Source of the DNA: Siphonodentalium dalli
Taxonomy: Eukaryota; Mollusca; Scaphopoda; Gadilida; Siphonodentaliidae
Direction of reading: 5' to 3'
Length of the DNA stretch: 64,000 nucleotides
Assembly (NCBI GenBank): GCA_032622095.1
Contig: CP136061.1
Span: forward strand, 215,046,373-215,110,372
The notes beneath the pieces were generated by a model. The model was not told where the DNA came from. It made no database searches and saw only the letters and a program-made list of their open reading frames with translations. The position numbers and the translations under genes are program-made. Shown piece by piece: positions 48,112 through 61,600 of the stretch; the first letter of the stretch is position 1, and every line of letters begins with the position of its first letter.

Positions 48112-51100
48112 GGTGGGTGGGTACTAAATCTGATAAGAATTGGTTTAGTCACCGATTGCCACGAAACTTATACAAATTCATCCCCATGGTATGATGTGTC
48201 TAATGGCGTGATTTAAAGTTGTCAAAAGTGGCGTCATTCGAGTCAAGGGTGCACTGAAAGGGAGAGGGGCACCAAAATTGATACACAATATTTTTAGCGC
48301 CAATTTCCACCAAATTGATACACATTCTTATCCATGATATGAGGAATCTAATCGTGTGATTTTAAAGACGTCATATTGGTGCTGCTTTGGTGAGAGATGG
48401 GGGTTGGGGTGGGGTGGGCACTAAATTTGATAAAATTTGTTTAGTTGCGGATTAGCACCAAACTTACAAATAATAATCTCCATGATATCAGGAGTCTAAT
48501 TGTGTGGTTTAAAGATGTCAAACGTGGGGCTATTCGAGTCAGGGGTGCCTAGAGGGTGAGAGGGACACACACATTGATAAACAATATGTTTAGCGCCGAT
48601 TTCCACCTGATTGATACATATTCTTCTCCTTGATATGAATAATCTAATCGTGTGGTTTAAATGTGCCAAATTGGTGCCTTTTGGGTGAGAGATATGCAAT
48701 GGTGGCCCTAAATTTGATACGAATTTGTATACTCGCCAATTTTCATAAATTTTATATATATTCATCTCTATAATGAGTCTAAGTGTGTGGTTTAATGATG
48801 TCAAAAGTGGTGCCGCTTGAGTCCGAAATTGGGACGGGAGGGTCACCAAAGACTTATAAAAATATGTTTAGTGCCAATTACCATCAAACTCATACACGTT
48901 CTTCTAAAATGATACAATGAATCAAATATTTGCGAATATCTGTCTGTGTTCTATATATAACTTTAAGGGTACAATCGAGATGGCACCAAGGCGGCCTAAC
49001 AGGGGTAACTTTTTACGAGTAAGATAATGGTGCGGGTTAAAATTTTCTAAAGTGACGTTGGTGCCAGGGGAGGGGCTATTTTTAGCACAGATTTCGACCA
49101 AATTGATATATTATTCTTCTCCGTGATACGAGGAATATAAACGTGCGAAATTGGTGCCGTTTGGGTGAGAGATGGGGGAATAACTATGATAAAAATTTGT
49201 TTAGTTGCCGAAAGTTGCCGATTACCACCAATCTTATATAATCATCTCCATTATATAATGCATTCATGAGTTTAATAGACGTGGTTTAAATATGACAAAA
49301 GTGGCGCGGTTCAGGTCATGCACGTTCTTCTCTAATGATATGATGAATTAAATCACATTTGGGGTCGTTTGGATCATGGATGGCGAGAGGAGATTCACTA
49401 GCATTTATAAGATTGTTCAATTCGCCGATATCCAACAAAGTTATATACATGTATAGTCATCTCCAAGGCCATCTCCATGTCGTTCTAAGGAGTTTTTGGC
49501 ATTCCAATTTCACAATCTCGACAAATGGTGACCGAATTAAGTCACTTGAACAATTATATCTTCTCAACTGTCATATTTATATGGGGATGGAAATCAGGGC
49601 ATTCCTATAATGATCTAGCAACACAGATACATAGAAGAAAGCATTAAAAGTATATTTATATCAATCTATTTAAGAGATACATATAGAGGATTGCATATTA
49701 GAATGGCTCATGTACATGTATATATTACTAGCTGGGTACCTGTCCTGGCAGGGAGAGTCGTTGTGTGTTTTTTTTTTACACCAACACCCCAAAAATGGTG
49801 TAAATCGGCCCAGCGGATATCGAGATACAGGTTCAAGGTCATTTGAAAGGTCAAGGTCATGCCGCTACCCGTTGAAAATGTTTGGCTACCCGAACCATCC
49901 CTACCTACGAAATTTCATCCCGATCGTCCCATCGGATCCTGAAATAGAGAGTCAAGGTCACTCGAAGGTCAAGGTCATGCCGCCTGGGCATCCGGGTGTG
50001 ACGAAATTGCTCAGCGCCTCATACTACCCGTTTCCACCAAATTCGGTGGAAATCGGCTCAGCGGATCCCGAGATATCAGTTCAAGGTCACTCGAAGGTTA
50101 AGGTCACACCGCACGGACAGACGGACATGCCCGTGTTACTCCTGGGGTTAACCTACACCAAAAATGGGGGAAATCGGCCCAGCGGGAGATACGGGTTCAA
50201 GGTCATTTGAAAGGTGAAGGTCACGGGCATCCGGGCATGACGCATTCTTTGTTTCGTGAAATCTCTCTACGATAACATTGCATTGAATTGAAATTAAATT
50301 TTAAATTGTTTTAATTAATTTTTTTGTTTCTGGAGGAAAAATTTACCAGTAGAAATCCCCCCTTCCTAGGAACGACAGACAACGCATTCTTTGTTTCGTG
50401 AAATCTCTCTACGATAACATTGCATTGAATTTAAAACAAACGCTTCCCGTCGGGAAATCTGTCTGCATAATATTTCGAGTCTGCCGTACCCGTCGTAATG
50501 TCGTGAAATCTCTCTGCATAATAGATAACATTGCATTGAATCTGTTGTTGGCATTCAGGGCTTCGAGTCGTTGTTGTTGGCATCACGGCTCCCCGAAAAC
50601 TCTCACATTGCCGAAAACATGTATTTAGTAATATCGTTGTTGTTGATATTTACGGCTTGGGGGCTATTTTCTCGCCAACAATGTCGTTGGCGTTCACGGT
50701 TTGGGGCAGTGTGTTTAGCTGCGTGAGTTAGCAGGAATCGAGGGGTGTAAGTTTAGAGCTTGTTTATATGAATGTTTCGGAAATAGACTAAGATTTTCAG
50801 CCGTAACAAAAAATGTATACATCAGAAAATGTAAATTCTATATTTTGCGAGGTATTAGCAAGTTTTGGCTCAACGGGTTTAGCAGTTTGAAGTGAATATG
50901 GATATAAAAATATACATATACAGATATAAAAAAAAATGTAGAGTTACTCCTCTTGGATCGCGAGCGAATATCAATTAACCCCGAAGTGCCGATTGCGGTG
51001 AATTTGATGATTAGGAAGGGAGAGACGGTGCTCTGAGCTTCTCAAAAAGGCGACCACGGTCGTGTCGGTGGGATTTTACACTTACATAGGAAGTTTGAGC

Positions 51101-52592
51101 TCAATCTGTACACGCGTTTTGGATTCTATGAAGTACCCACACACATATATATATACGAAATCTCAAAATATATAGTACTAGCCGATGAGCCCGACGTTGT
51201 CCGGGCTATTCATCCGGGCTATTCAAAACCCAAATTTCAAGTCGTTAGCTCCACCCGTTTCCGAGATCTGGTCTGCGCATGCGCGAAGTTGGCGTCGCAC
51301 GGGCTCGGCGACCCGATAAAATTCGTATCCGGGGCAAGATACATTCACATACCAAATTTCAAGTCGATAGCTCCACCCGTTTTCGAGATCTCGTCTGCGC
51401 ATGCGCGAAGCTGGCGTCGCAAGAGATCGGCGACCCGATAAAATTCGTAACCGGGGCAAGATACATTCACATACCAAATTTCAAGTCGATAGCTCCATCC
51501 GTTTCCGAGATCTCGTCTGCGCATGCGCTGCACGGGCGTCGCACGGGCTCGCCAATAAGACAACGTCCACCGCCTGGTCAAACTACTCACACGTACCAAG
51601 TTTCGTCCCGATCGGTCGAGAATCGTAGATTTGTATTAATGACAAACATACAGACAAACATACAGACAGACAGACAAACAAACAGACAGAGGTCTTCAAA
51701 ATATATATGAGATAGACTAGAAGGTGACCCGACTTCGTCCGGGCTTTGACCTTGAATTGTCTATTTTGAAGGCCAAGGTCAAGTGGGGTCACGATTTGAC
51801 CCGTCCAAAACACAGTGCCCGAACAAAAGTACCCGACAAAAGTACCCGTCGAAATCCATCCGGTTTTACCCGATTTGACCTTGAATTGACCATTTTGAAG
51901 GTCAAGGTCAGGTGGGGTCAAACACCAACACCCCAAAAATGGTGGAAATCGGCCCAGCGGATACCGGGAAATCAGCCCAGCGGATACCGAGATACCCTAT
52001 GCATCAAATTTCGTCCGTAAAAATCCGCCAGTTTAACCCGATTTGATTTCCACTCAAGTATATAAACGCGCCTCATATACACACGCTCATTAATTACCAA
52101 GTTTCAACGTAAAGATAAATTACCATCGGTGCCCGAGATATCGCCAAGACGTCTGAAACAGTCAAATGCATCGGCCGGTTAAGCGTTAACGTGATCTAAC
52201 GTTATGACATCTAACGACGTCATAGAAGTTACGCATTGTTTTTATCCCGATGGAAGATAGTACCACTTCTTCTTGATAATTGAGGCAGATAACTAAAACG
52301 GATACTTACGCATTATATATCGTTGGAAAGAGGAAACACGAAAGATTCTCACAGTGTCATTATTATGACTGGCATTTTATTATTCGCGCTGTTTCGAATC
52401 GATTTGTAAGCACCGAACTCAAATGAAAGTCCCGTAACACAGCGTAAAAACAGATTTGACCTCGGCACGTGAAAAGTTTACCTCGGATCTGAAAATTAAT
52501 AGGCCCATGCCACCCCCCGGCCGAAAATACCCCCACATACCAAGTTTCATCGAAATCGGCTCGGCCGTTTTTGAGTCCATCGCGATCACACA

Positions 52593-52649
<57 letters not shown>

Positions 52650-55600
52650 ATCTTCCAAAATATATAATAGATAGATAACAGGATTGAGACTGTCCCATTC
52701 AATATAGTTTCCACAAAAAAAGTTACAATTGCCAAGAGATATGGAAATGTAGAGCAGGCCTATTCAAAAATAGTGGTCACAATGTGCAGTCAAATATGGT
52801 TACTTCTGAGATAAATGAAAATGCAGTCCATAGCACATGACTTTTCATGAAATTCAGGATCCTCCAATATTGACATCTGACAAGGGTATATCTGCCCGAT
52901 ACAGAGGATTTCTTTCATTTTTTAGAACAGACTCATCGCCTAACATAAACAACTCAAAATCTCGCTGTGTCGGGCACATGTAGCTGCTATACATGCATAA
53001 CATCAATTCTTTTAAACTGAAAATGATTAGCCAGTATATAGCACCAGAACAGAGAAGCACCTGGACATATCTTTAAAACATCTGTATCTTCATGAAGATA
53101 TGATAAACTAGATTGATTGATTGATACATCTCTATGTAAAACACAATTGTCGTCTTGTATTTTTTCGAACTAATGTGTTTATCATGTTCATGTTTCATGC
53201 CTTAACGTCTGAAGTATACGCAGTTGTAAATAAATAAATACTTCTTTATTGGTGGGACGGATTAAATGCGATAAACAAAATGATAATCGCTCTGACCTGA
53301 CAAGGTGAGCCACTACTTATATTCCATGTGTAAGAATCATGTTTTGTGATACCATTTGGATATACTATTTATGAGAATACGTGTAACACTTTGAGAGCAA
53401 GGGTATTCTCTATTCCCGCCAAATATCCACAGAGGGTTTCACATCACTCTAACCTGGGCAACGCCGGGTAACCTTGCTATTCCAAATAAAACAACTGACA
53501 ATGTCCTGATGGGATACCCAAAATGATTATGAATTACAAATTATAATATGCACGTGCAGCTATTATTATTAAAGTCGTGCCGTTGTGCGGCACTGTGATT
53601 TCCGTAACATTGCATCGAAAATAGGAGACATTAGACGGATACCACAAATAAAACATCGTTAGAAAGGTCAACATTATCTTCTTTATTTCATAGACGTAAT
53701 AATAATAATGTTATCGGTATGCTTTTTTGATAAACAATAAACCAAAAACGAAATGTGACTCAAAACACCACACCTGTCGGCATATTGCGTCATCGATTGT
53801 TAGGAAACCCCAAAATAGTAATCGTGACATCATACAGGTTCTGTCTATATTTAGGCCCAGAAATCCTCTTAATGGCGTACATGCTAGGTATTCGTGCGCA
53901 CCAATAAATTAGTATTGATACCGAATATCACCTGAAGGATATACAAGTCGCTAACCAATAAAATAATTTGTATATCTCTGGAAATATTGTATTATTCTCG
54001 ACAATTGCGCTCTGCCCGCTAAAGCAGGCTGCCGGGATGAACGTAAATTACGTCGTGCCCGCTTTAGCGGGCTGCCGGGTTGAAAGAGTTAAAGGGATGT
54101 GAAACACTCCGGCAGGGTGAGCAAATAGAAATGGAGAATATTCTTGCTCAAAGTAGTTATTTTTACGAATATTAATCCAAATTGACAACACACACCGTCA
54201 TATATTAATTAAATGCAATGACGCTATATGGTAAAATCGTTTGCGTTTGTTTACCGTGATTGTTGCGTCCCGAATTGAGATGTAAATATTTACAATTGAG
54301 CGTCGTTCAGACGATGTTTTCTATGGAGTGGCATGGTCAATTTCTTTGAATTTTTTGGTGATGTTAATGAATGCTACATTCCCCAGGTTGGCATAATAGA
54401 ACTAACTTATAAGTTTATCGCACTCGAATGAGTCCATAATATGTCTTTAAAGGTACTCAATCCGATGAAACACCCCTAAATTACTATTTCTTTGGCTTCG
54501 GGGGTAAAAAATATTTGATTCGAGTCGAGGAACCTACCCATTAATGCTCAGAGTGATCAGATATGAATTTTGAAGTTTGTTATTTCAATTGTTTATGGCC
54601 CAGAAACACGCTGTCAAAAGGATGGTCTCGGTCAAAATTGCGGATGAAGTTTGATAACTTTAAAAACAAGTGGTAATACGGCCAAATTTCGTGAATACTC
54701 AAGTGATAATACAGCTATATTTCGTTGAACAAAATGTTGATAAATAACATGTTTTGGGAAATTTGATACCATAGTTGACAGTAGTTAGCATAATTTTGTT
54801 GCAATTAGTCGATTCTGATAACTAAAGCTTATTTTGAAGAAATGTTGTTGTTGTTGTATCTTGTTTATATGGGGACCCTCTGATCGGATTGAGTACCTTT
54901 AAAGACATATTATGGACTTGTTTGGGTGCGTGAAACTGATAAGTTTTTACTTAGGCGCTATGCCATATGTGGGGAATGTAGCATTCTACTAACATCGCCA
55001 AAAATTTCAAAGAAATCGACCATACCATCCCATAGAAAACACCATCTGAACTACGCTAAATTGTGAAGATTTACATCTCGATTCTGGAGGCAACAATCGT
55101 CGATAAACTAACGCAAATTATTTCGCCATCGAGACTCATTGCATTTAATTAATATATAAGAATGACAGTGTGTGGTAAATTTGGATTAATATTCATAAAA
55201 ATAACTGCTTTGAGCAAGAATATTCTCCATTTCCATTTGATCACCCAATCGGAGTGTTTCACATAACTTTAACCCTTTCTATACCAAATGGATTCTTCCA
55301 TTCAGTTATAAAAAGTATACTGAGGAATGGTTAATTATTCATTTGGAGGGATGTTAAGGATATATGAGCAGAAGACTGGGAGGCGGAATCATAATACAAG
55401 GGCAAAAGAATTCATATTCATTGGTGGGAAATGTTTAGATAATAAGTTCAACAAATGCCATATGGTCGTTTGTTGAACTTATTATCTGAACATTTCCTAA
55501 GGGATAACTACTCATCAATTAGTATTTAGTATAGAAAGGGTTAATAATTGTGGATTATTAGTTATTTGTCACAGAGCAACAAGGTTGAATTTAGACTCCA

Positions 55601-58600
55601 AGCCGAGAGTGTCACACCATGCTTCCGTCAGTCCACTACAATAATGTCTATGTTCCGCTGATGGTCCAGGTTTTCATAGACTTAGTTTCCCTCATGGTTG
55701 CAACACGGACGGACGACAAACGCCAACCCATGGCAAGTTAAGCTAAAAATATATCAACTTTGTTCTTATTTTCATTATTAATAACTCTCCAGTAACGATA
55801 TTGCTTATATCAAAACCATTGTTGTGTAAACAGTACTGTTTTAGTGTCATTACCAATACAAGTGAAATAAGATGCCAAAGTTTAATCAAAACTTGGCGGT
55901 AAACATTGGCAAAGGTTAAAGCACTGAAAAATATTCTGAAAATCATATTCAGACTAAAATATTTTAAATTACTACATACACGATTAGTGATGTTTTTTGA
56001 CAAATCACTGTAAAAGTTTTCAACATGCAAAATTTTTTTATTGGATAATTATCAATAATGAATATAAGAACAAAGTTGATCTATTTCTCCATGTTCTTCT
56101 CAGTGGTGATGTTTTTACAGACTTTTATATTTTTTCACATTTACCCACTGTGAGTGCCTTAGGTCCCTTTAATTTTGTTTATACATTTTTCAGAAGAAAC
56201 ACTGAGGGTGGTAACATGTGGTTACAAGGACTGCGGCAAGTCAGCGCTCAACAGACTTCTCATCAACTCTCTCTTGAACAGGTTGGTAGAAACACTAAAA
56301 AAAATTATGACAGTGTGCAATGCTGGATCAAATATATAACCATCCTAGCTATATGGCACATCATTGATAGGGGTTGAGCTAGGGATAATTTTAATCCATC
56401 ATCCTAGATTTGGCTGCAAAATACATACAATTTGATAATTAATAATGAATAAATATGACGCCAAAGAAAATTGAATTTTGTGGTTAGAAAAAAGTAGGTT
56501 TAAAGTTTTTATTTTGTTTTTATTTTGACATATTCTTGCCCTGTGCTATATTTTTCTAAGATTAATTTTGATTGTCTTTTGGATAAACTGTAATTGTTTT
56601 GAGCAGCAATTATCTTTGAATCATAGAAAATTATGGCTTTTAACCATTTTTATACTATATACTCATGGATTGGTTGTTCCCGTAGGAAATATTCTGAAAT
56701 AAGTTCAACAAATGTTTGTTGAACTTATTTTCTGAACATTTCCCACCAAGGGATATGAATCATTCTGCAGTTGTATTAGCTTTTTGTCTGTCTGTCGTCT
56801 ACTTATATTACCTGACCATCCCTCCAAATGAATAAGAGACCATTTCTTATACGTGAATGGGAGGATCCATTTAGTATTTAGTATAAACCAGAGTGCCAGG
56901 AAGTCCACATTACTTATAATTGAATGAAGAAGTATCTTTTATTATATGCTTGCCTAATAAAATAGCAAAAAATTACCATTACGTAGATTGCTGTATCAAT
57001 CTCTTCGGATCTACAGTGAAATCACGTTTTGTTATTTCAAATCAAAAGCGACGAATTTATGATGCCACTTGATCAATCGATAATTCTACAAGGTGTCAAT
57101 TTCAACTTTAGGCCTAGGCTCTTTCCTGTTTGTAAACACTGGCATGCGATCTATAATCATTGACATAAATTATATACATCGCTGCTTTAATTAAGTAGGG
57201 TTAATAATTTAATTAAATAAGAGTTAATTTAGCAACTTTGAACATTAATAACAGGCAGATAACAAATGAGTAGCGACAGTTTTTTGTTTGAAAAACATCT
57301 CATTTGTGTCTGAAAAGATATATCAAATTATCACTCCCAGCTTGCAGCTGCTCACGAAAATTTGATATTTCTTTCCAGACTCTCGTTATATATATAGAGG
57401 ATCTCACATGAGTTTCTATTTTATACGGAACCGAGTTCACTAAATTCGATTTGAGCCGAGGTTTACCGAGGCTCATATAGAATTTAGAGGACGAGGTTGA
57501 TAAATTACGTATAAAATAGGACGAGTGTGAGATACCTTTTATCACATGATCAAATAAACCCGAAGCAACGCGAATTATTCATCGAAAACAACAATCATAA
57601 ACTACAGCGATCGCAAGTTATTTGAAGAACGCCGTGATGTCATCGCACGCGCTGATATTAAACGTGTCTATTACCGATAATTATGAAACTGCTTTTATGG
57701 CCAAATTATGTGATAAATTGGTATTCAAACAAAAATATGTGGGTGTTCTCTATTTATTCTTCTTTTTCAGTGTTGATAAGCTGTGTTATATAGAATGTGA
57801 TGTGGGACAGACAGAGTTTACTCCTCCTGGATGTGTCTCTCTAACTCTCGTGTCAAAACCAATATATGGTGAGTCATAGAAGCTGTTATAGCACTAGGCT
57901 TGTCTTTGGAAAATATAGGAGAGAGCCACAATGGCACCCTTAAATCAGTCCAGATGAGCTATTGACCCAAGAACTTTCAGGAACATCAAACTATTATAGT
58001 ATTTCCCAAAATTTAGAAAATTTAACCATGTTTTGCATAGATTGATATAGCTACTTGCACCCTAAATTTCAGTGCAAAGACAGTTGCCATATTTGATGAA
58101 ATGTTATTAGTCATCACAAGGGTTTTCAAAGGAGTGTAAAATGGTGTTGTTGATTTGTTGATATCTGTTTTAGATTTATACTTTTTTTTTGTCTTGTGAA
58201 ATCTTTCTTTCATGGGTGATTGGATCTCATTATCAAATATGGAGTTACCCTACTTTGTGTATCTGGATACCAGGTGGCTTGCTAAATTTGAGTTTTTAAT
58301 TTATAAAAAATATGTTAAAAATAGCCACCTTTTTCTGGGGATATGCCACTAATTTTATGATAATTGCATACAATTTCCTACATCAACAATATTAAAAAAA
58401 AATTTGTATAAGGTCTTTTATTTACCTTTCATGTTTCAGGGCCACCTTTCTGTCATCAGAGGTTTGCTGAAAAGTGAGTTTATTTATCACCTATTTATTT
58501 ATAACTCAGAATTCTGACTTTATAAATCAGAATTCTGACTTTATAAACTCACAATTCTGACATTATAAACTCACAATTTTGACTTTACAGTCAATGCCGC

Positions 58601-61600
58601 TTTATTGCATAGCGTCGGTGCATGGCCTTTCCCATGCATATAACCGAATATGCATAAAGCCGAAATCACCCCATCACCCCATTTGAGGTTCTTAAGATTG
58701 TTTAGTTTGTACGGTACGTAGTACCACGAAATGGCGAAATAGCGAAATCATTAGATTGCTGTATCATATATTCATCTCATACCTTGTTGTAAATTACTAT
58801 TATGTTAATAAACTGATTCATTAACATCTTTATTTGTTGTTACATGTATAAAATGATTACATACCATCATTATCACACACAAAAAAACATTAAGAAAAAA
58901 AAACATTTAGTGAACGTGTTGTTTTTAATTTCCCATCCCATAATTTAAAAGATAAATATGTATGGGAGGCCAGACCAAACACATTCCTTGTTATTTCCAT
59001 TACAGAATGGATATGTATGGGAGGCCAGACCAAACACATTCCTTGTTATTTCCATTACAGAATGGATATGTATTGAGTACGCAATTGTGGTTAATACTTT
59101 ATTTTAATTTAAACGAACATGATAAAAACAGCAAAAACAACAATTACAACAACAACATCAATAAATCACATTTACGGATTTACGGACATTTGTGGTTAAA
59201 GCTTGCTCAACTTCTGCGTCTTTGCCGGTTCGTTGTCGCTTTCGATGGGGGTTGCAGTTAGACTCAAATAGTCGGATGATCTCATCTTTCTTCGGTTGGA
59301 TACGTGAGACCTGGGACTGAGAACAACCCAGTTTCTTTGCGATTTCTGTCTGTGTGAATTTTTGCTCTAAAAGCTTAATCACTTTGTACTTGTCAGCTAA
59401 GGAAAGGTCGTTGCGTTTTCGTTTTGAAGACATGATGAATGATATGCTGTACACTGATAACCAATAGCCTTTATACTGAGAAATGTTTTGATAAAACCCG
59501 ACAATAAATCATAGTGAACCATTGTTACACTAATGAGTTGAAATCATTGTAAAAACACGACACCATGTGTGTCGGGATGAGACAGTGTTGTTTTAGTCTT
59601 TGTGTCTAACTTGGGGAAACAGTGATGTCAACCAGCTGTTCAGTGAATGATAAGCCATCACTATGTAAACATGTTTCTATTCATTAAATTATTGTCGGCT
59701 CAGAAACAAAGAGATCACTGTGTTGGCCTTCTTTTTGTGTCGGCGACCTTGACACTTTATTGATAGAATTCGCGGAAGCGTCCTTTCACATTCAATAGGA
59801 ATTCTAACTGCAAGTGTTTACAATCGTTTTTATTTTTACACAAAACAAATATACAAGCTTTAATAATTCATATAATTCACACAGAAATAAGGAAACATAC
59901 AGGAAATGTTTGTGAACAGAAGCATGTTAGAAGAAATAGAAAAGCACTTTCGGTTTCGGTTTAGTTCACTTCCTTGTTGGGGAATTCCCGGGAATCTTCC
60001 TTTCACAATGAATTCTCAGAATTGCAACTGGAACTTCAGGTGTTTACAAACTCAACAAACAACCAAATAAATATTCAAATTTTAATAAATCATACAATTC
60101 ACAAATAAATATGTAAACATACAGGAAATGTGTGCCAACAGAAGCATGTTACTGAGAAGAGATAGAAAACCACGTGTGTTATGAAATTGAAAATTGCCGT
60201 CTTCGCTCTCGCGATGGTCATCTTCAACAACTTTGCATTAAGTTTTCCCATAAAAAACGTTTTTCAAGGTAAATAATTTTACAAATTGCTATAATTTCGA
60301 CACCATCAGGTGACTTTTTACCCCTTCTCATCAACATTTTTGGCGATTTTCGTATGCATAAAAACGGAATGGAGTCCGACCCTTATGCAAATAAACGATT
60401 AAAAAATAGTCTTTTTATGAGAAAATGGTTTGGTGCATGCATATTTTATGCAGATAGCCGAAATATGCATTTAAACGATATGCAATTAACTGAAATTGAC
60501 TGTATTAGCCAATCAGATTTGTTCTCTTGAATGAGCCTTAGCAAATCAGTCATTGCAATGTTATCAACGACTTTGAGTGGTAATTGGTGATACATCGACT
60601 GCGGAACTTTTAATGACATGAGCCTCTAATTATATGAACCACCGATTTGTTATACCATTGATAAAGGCCATGACGACCGAAATCTTCAATAATGAGTTAA
60701 TCATTTATTGTTCCTGCTATGCTGATGCGTCCCTTAGACATATATATTGACATGTTATTCATAGTTCTCATTAATTGATAGTTTCTGAGCAATTTATTTT
60801 TCAGATCAGTGAGGCAGGGGGTGGGTTTTTATTTTCAACTTTCAGGATGATCGGTGGCTTGAATATGCTTACATGAGAGCCAAAGTTAATATACTAGAGT
60901 TGTATGTTGATTTTCTCTGTAACCCAAAACAAATCAATAAATGAAGGAAATAACCGGTGAGAGGAAAGATAAATCAGTATCTCACTCAAATAAAGTAAAA
61001 AACTATTCAGTTCACTGCCCTGTTAACACTTTCATGATGGGAGCTTTTCTGGTGCAGCATTAAAGATTCTGTGCCAGTGCATTTTGATTTTTTTCACTGA
61101 AAAGTAGCCATTTCCTTGAACCTGAGACAAAAGGCAGGACCATTTATTCCTCGAACAGAAACCAAATTAAAACAGAGGGTGTCTTTTACTTCAAGTTACT
61201 GAACTAAAATTAATAATGCGACACAACATAAATAAAAAAAACGAGTGGCTGATTTAAATACTATTCAACTGGCAGATTGTTAAAAACAGTGATACTGCTT
61301 TTGATTGATGATGTACAGGTATAGAAAGCTGAAAATCAATGTAGAACTATTAATTTTTGTTTTTACATGCATGGTAAATCTTGCAACGAAATAGTCAAGC
61401 AAATAACAATCTGTCCTGCCATGAAATATCCCGACTTTAGTTGGAAAAGTTTTTGGTGGGAAGCTAACCTTGTTTTACGTGAATTGAACGTCATCAAAAT
61501 AAACAAAGATTTCACGCCAAGACGAAGCTGCGACTGTTATGAAATATGGAATATAGAAATGGAAGTTAATCTACCAGAGATGCATGTTCAACCAGCGATG

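Noticed and set aside
51177-51210. Hammerhead-like 'gatgag' plus stem at the start of element I
   Set aside because: The catalytic GAAA segment and the other conserved core bases are not present, so no ribozyme is annotated.
51223-51710. Overlapping frames on both strands near 51.3-51.7 kb
   Set aside because: Same cause: element I copy 2.
55997-56377. 126-codon plus-strand open frame over the NOL9 P-loop exon
   Set aside because: Wrong frame. The P-loop peptide appears only in the neighbouring frame bounded by the splice sites.
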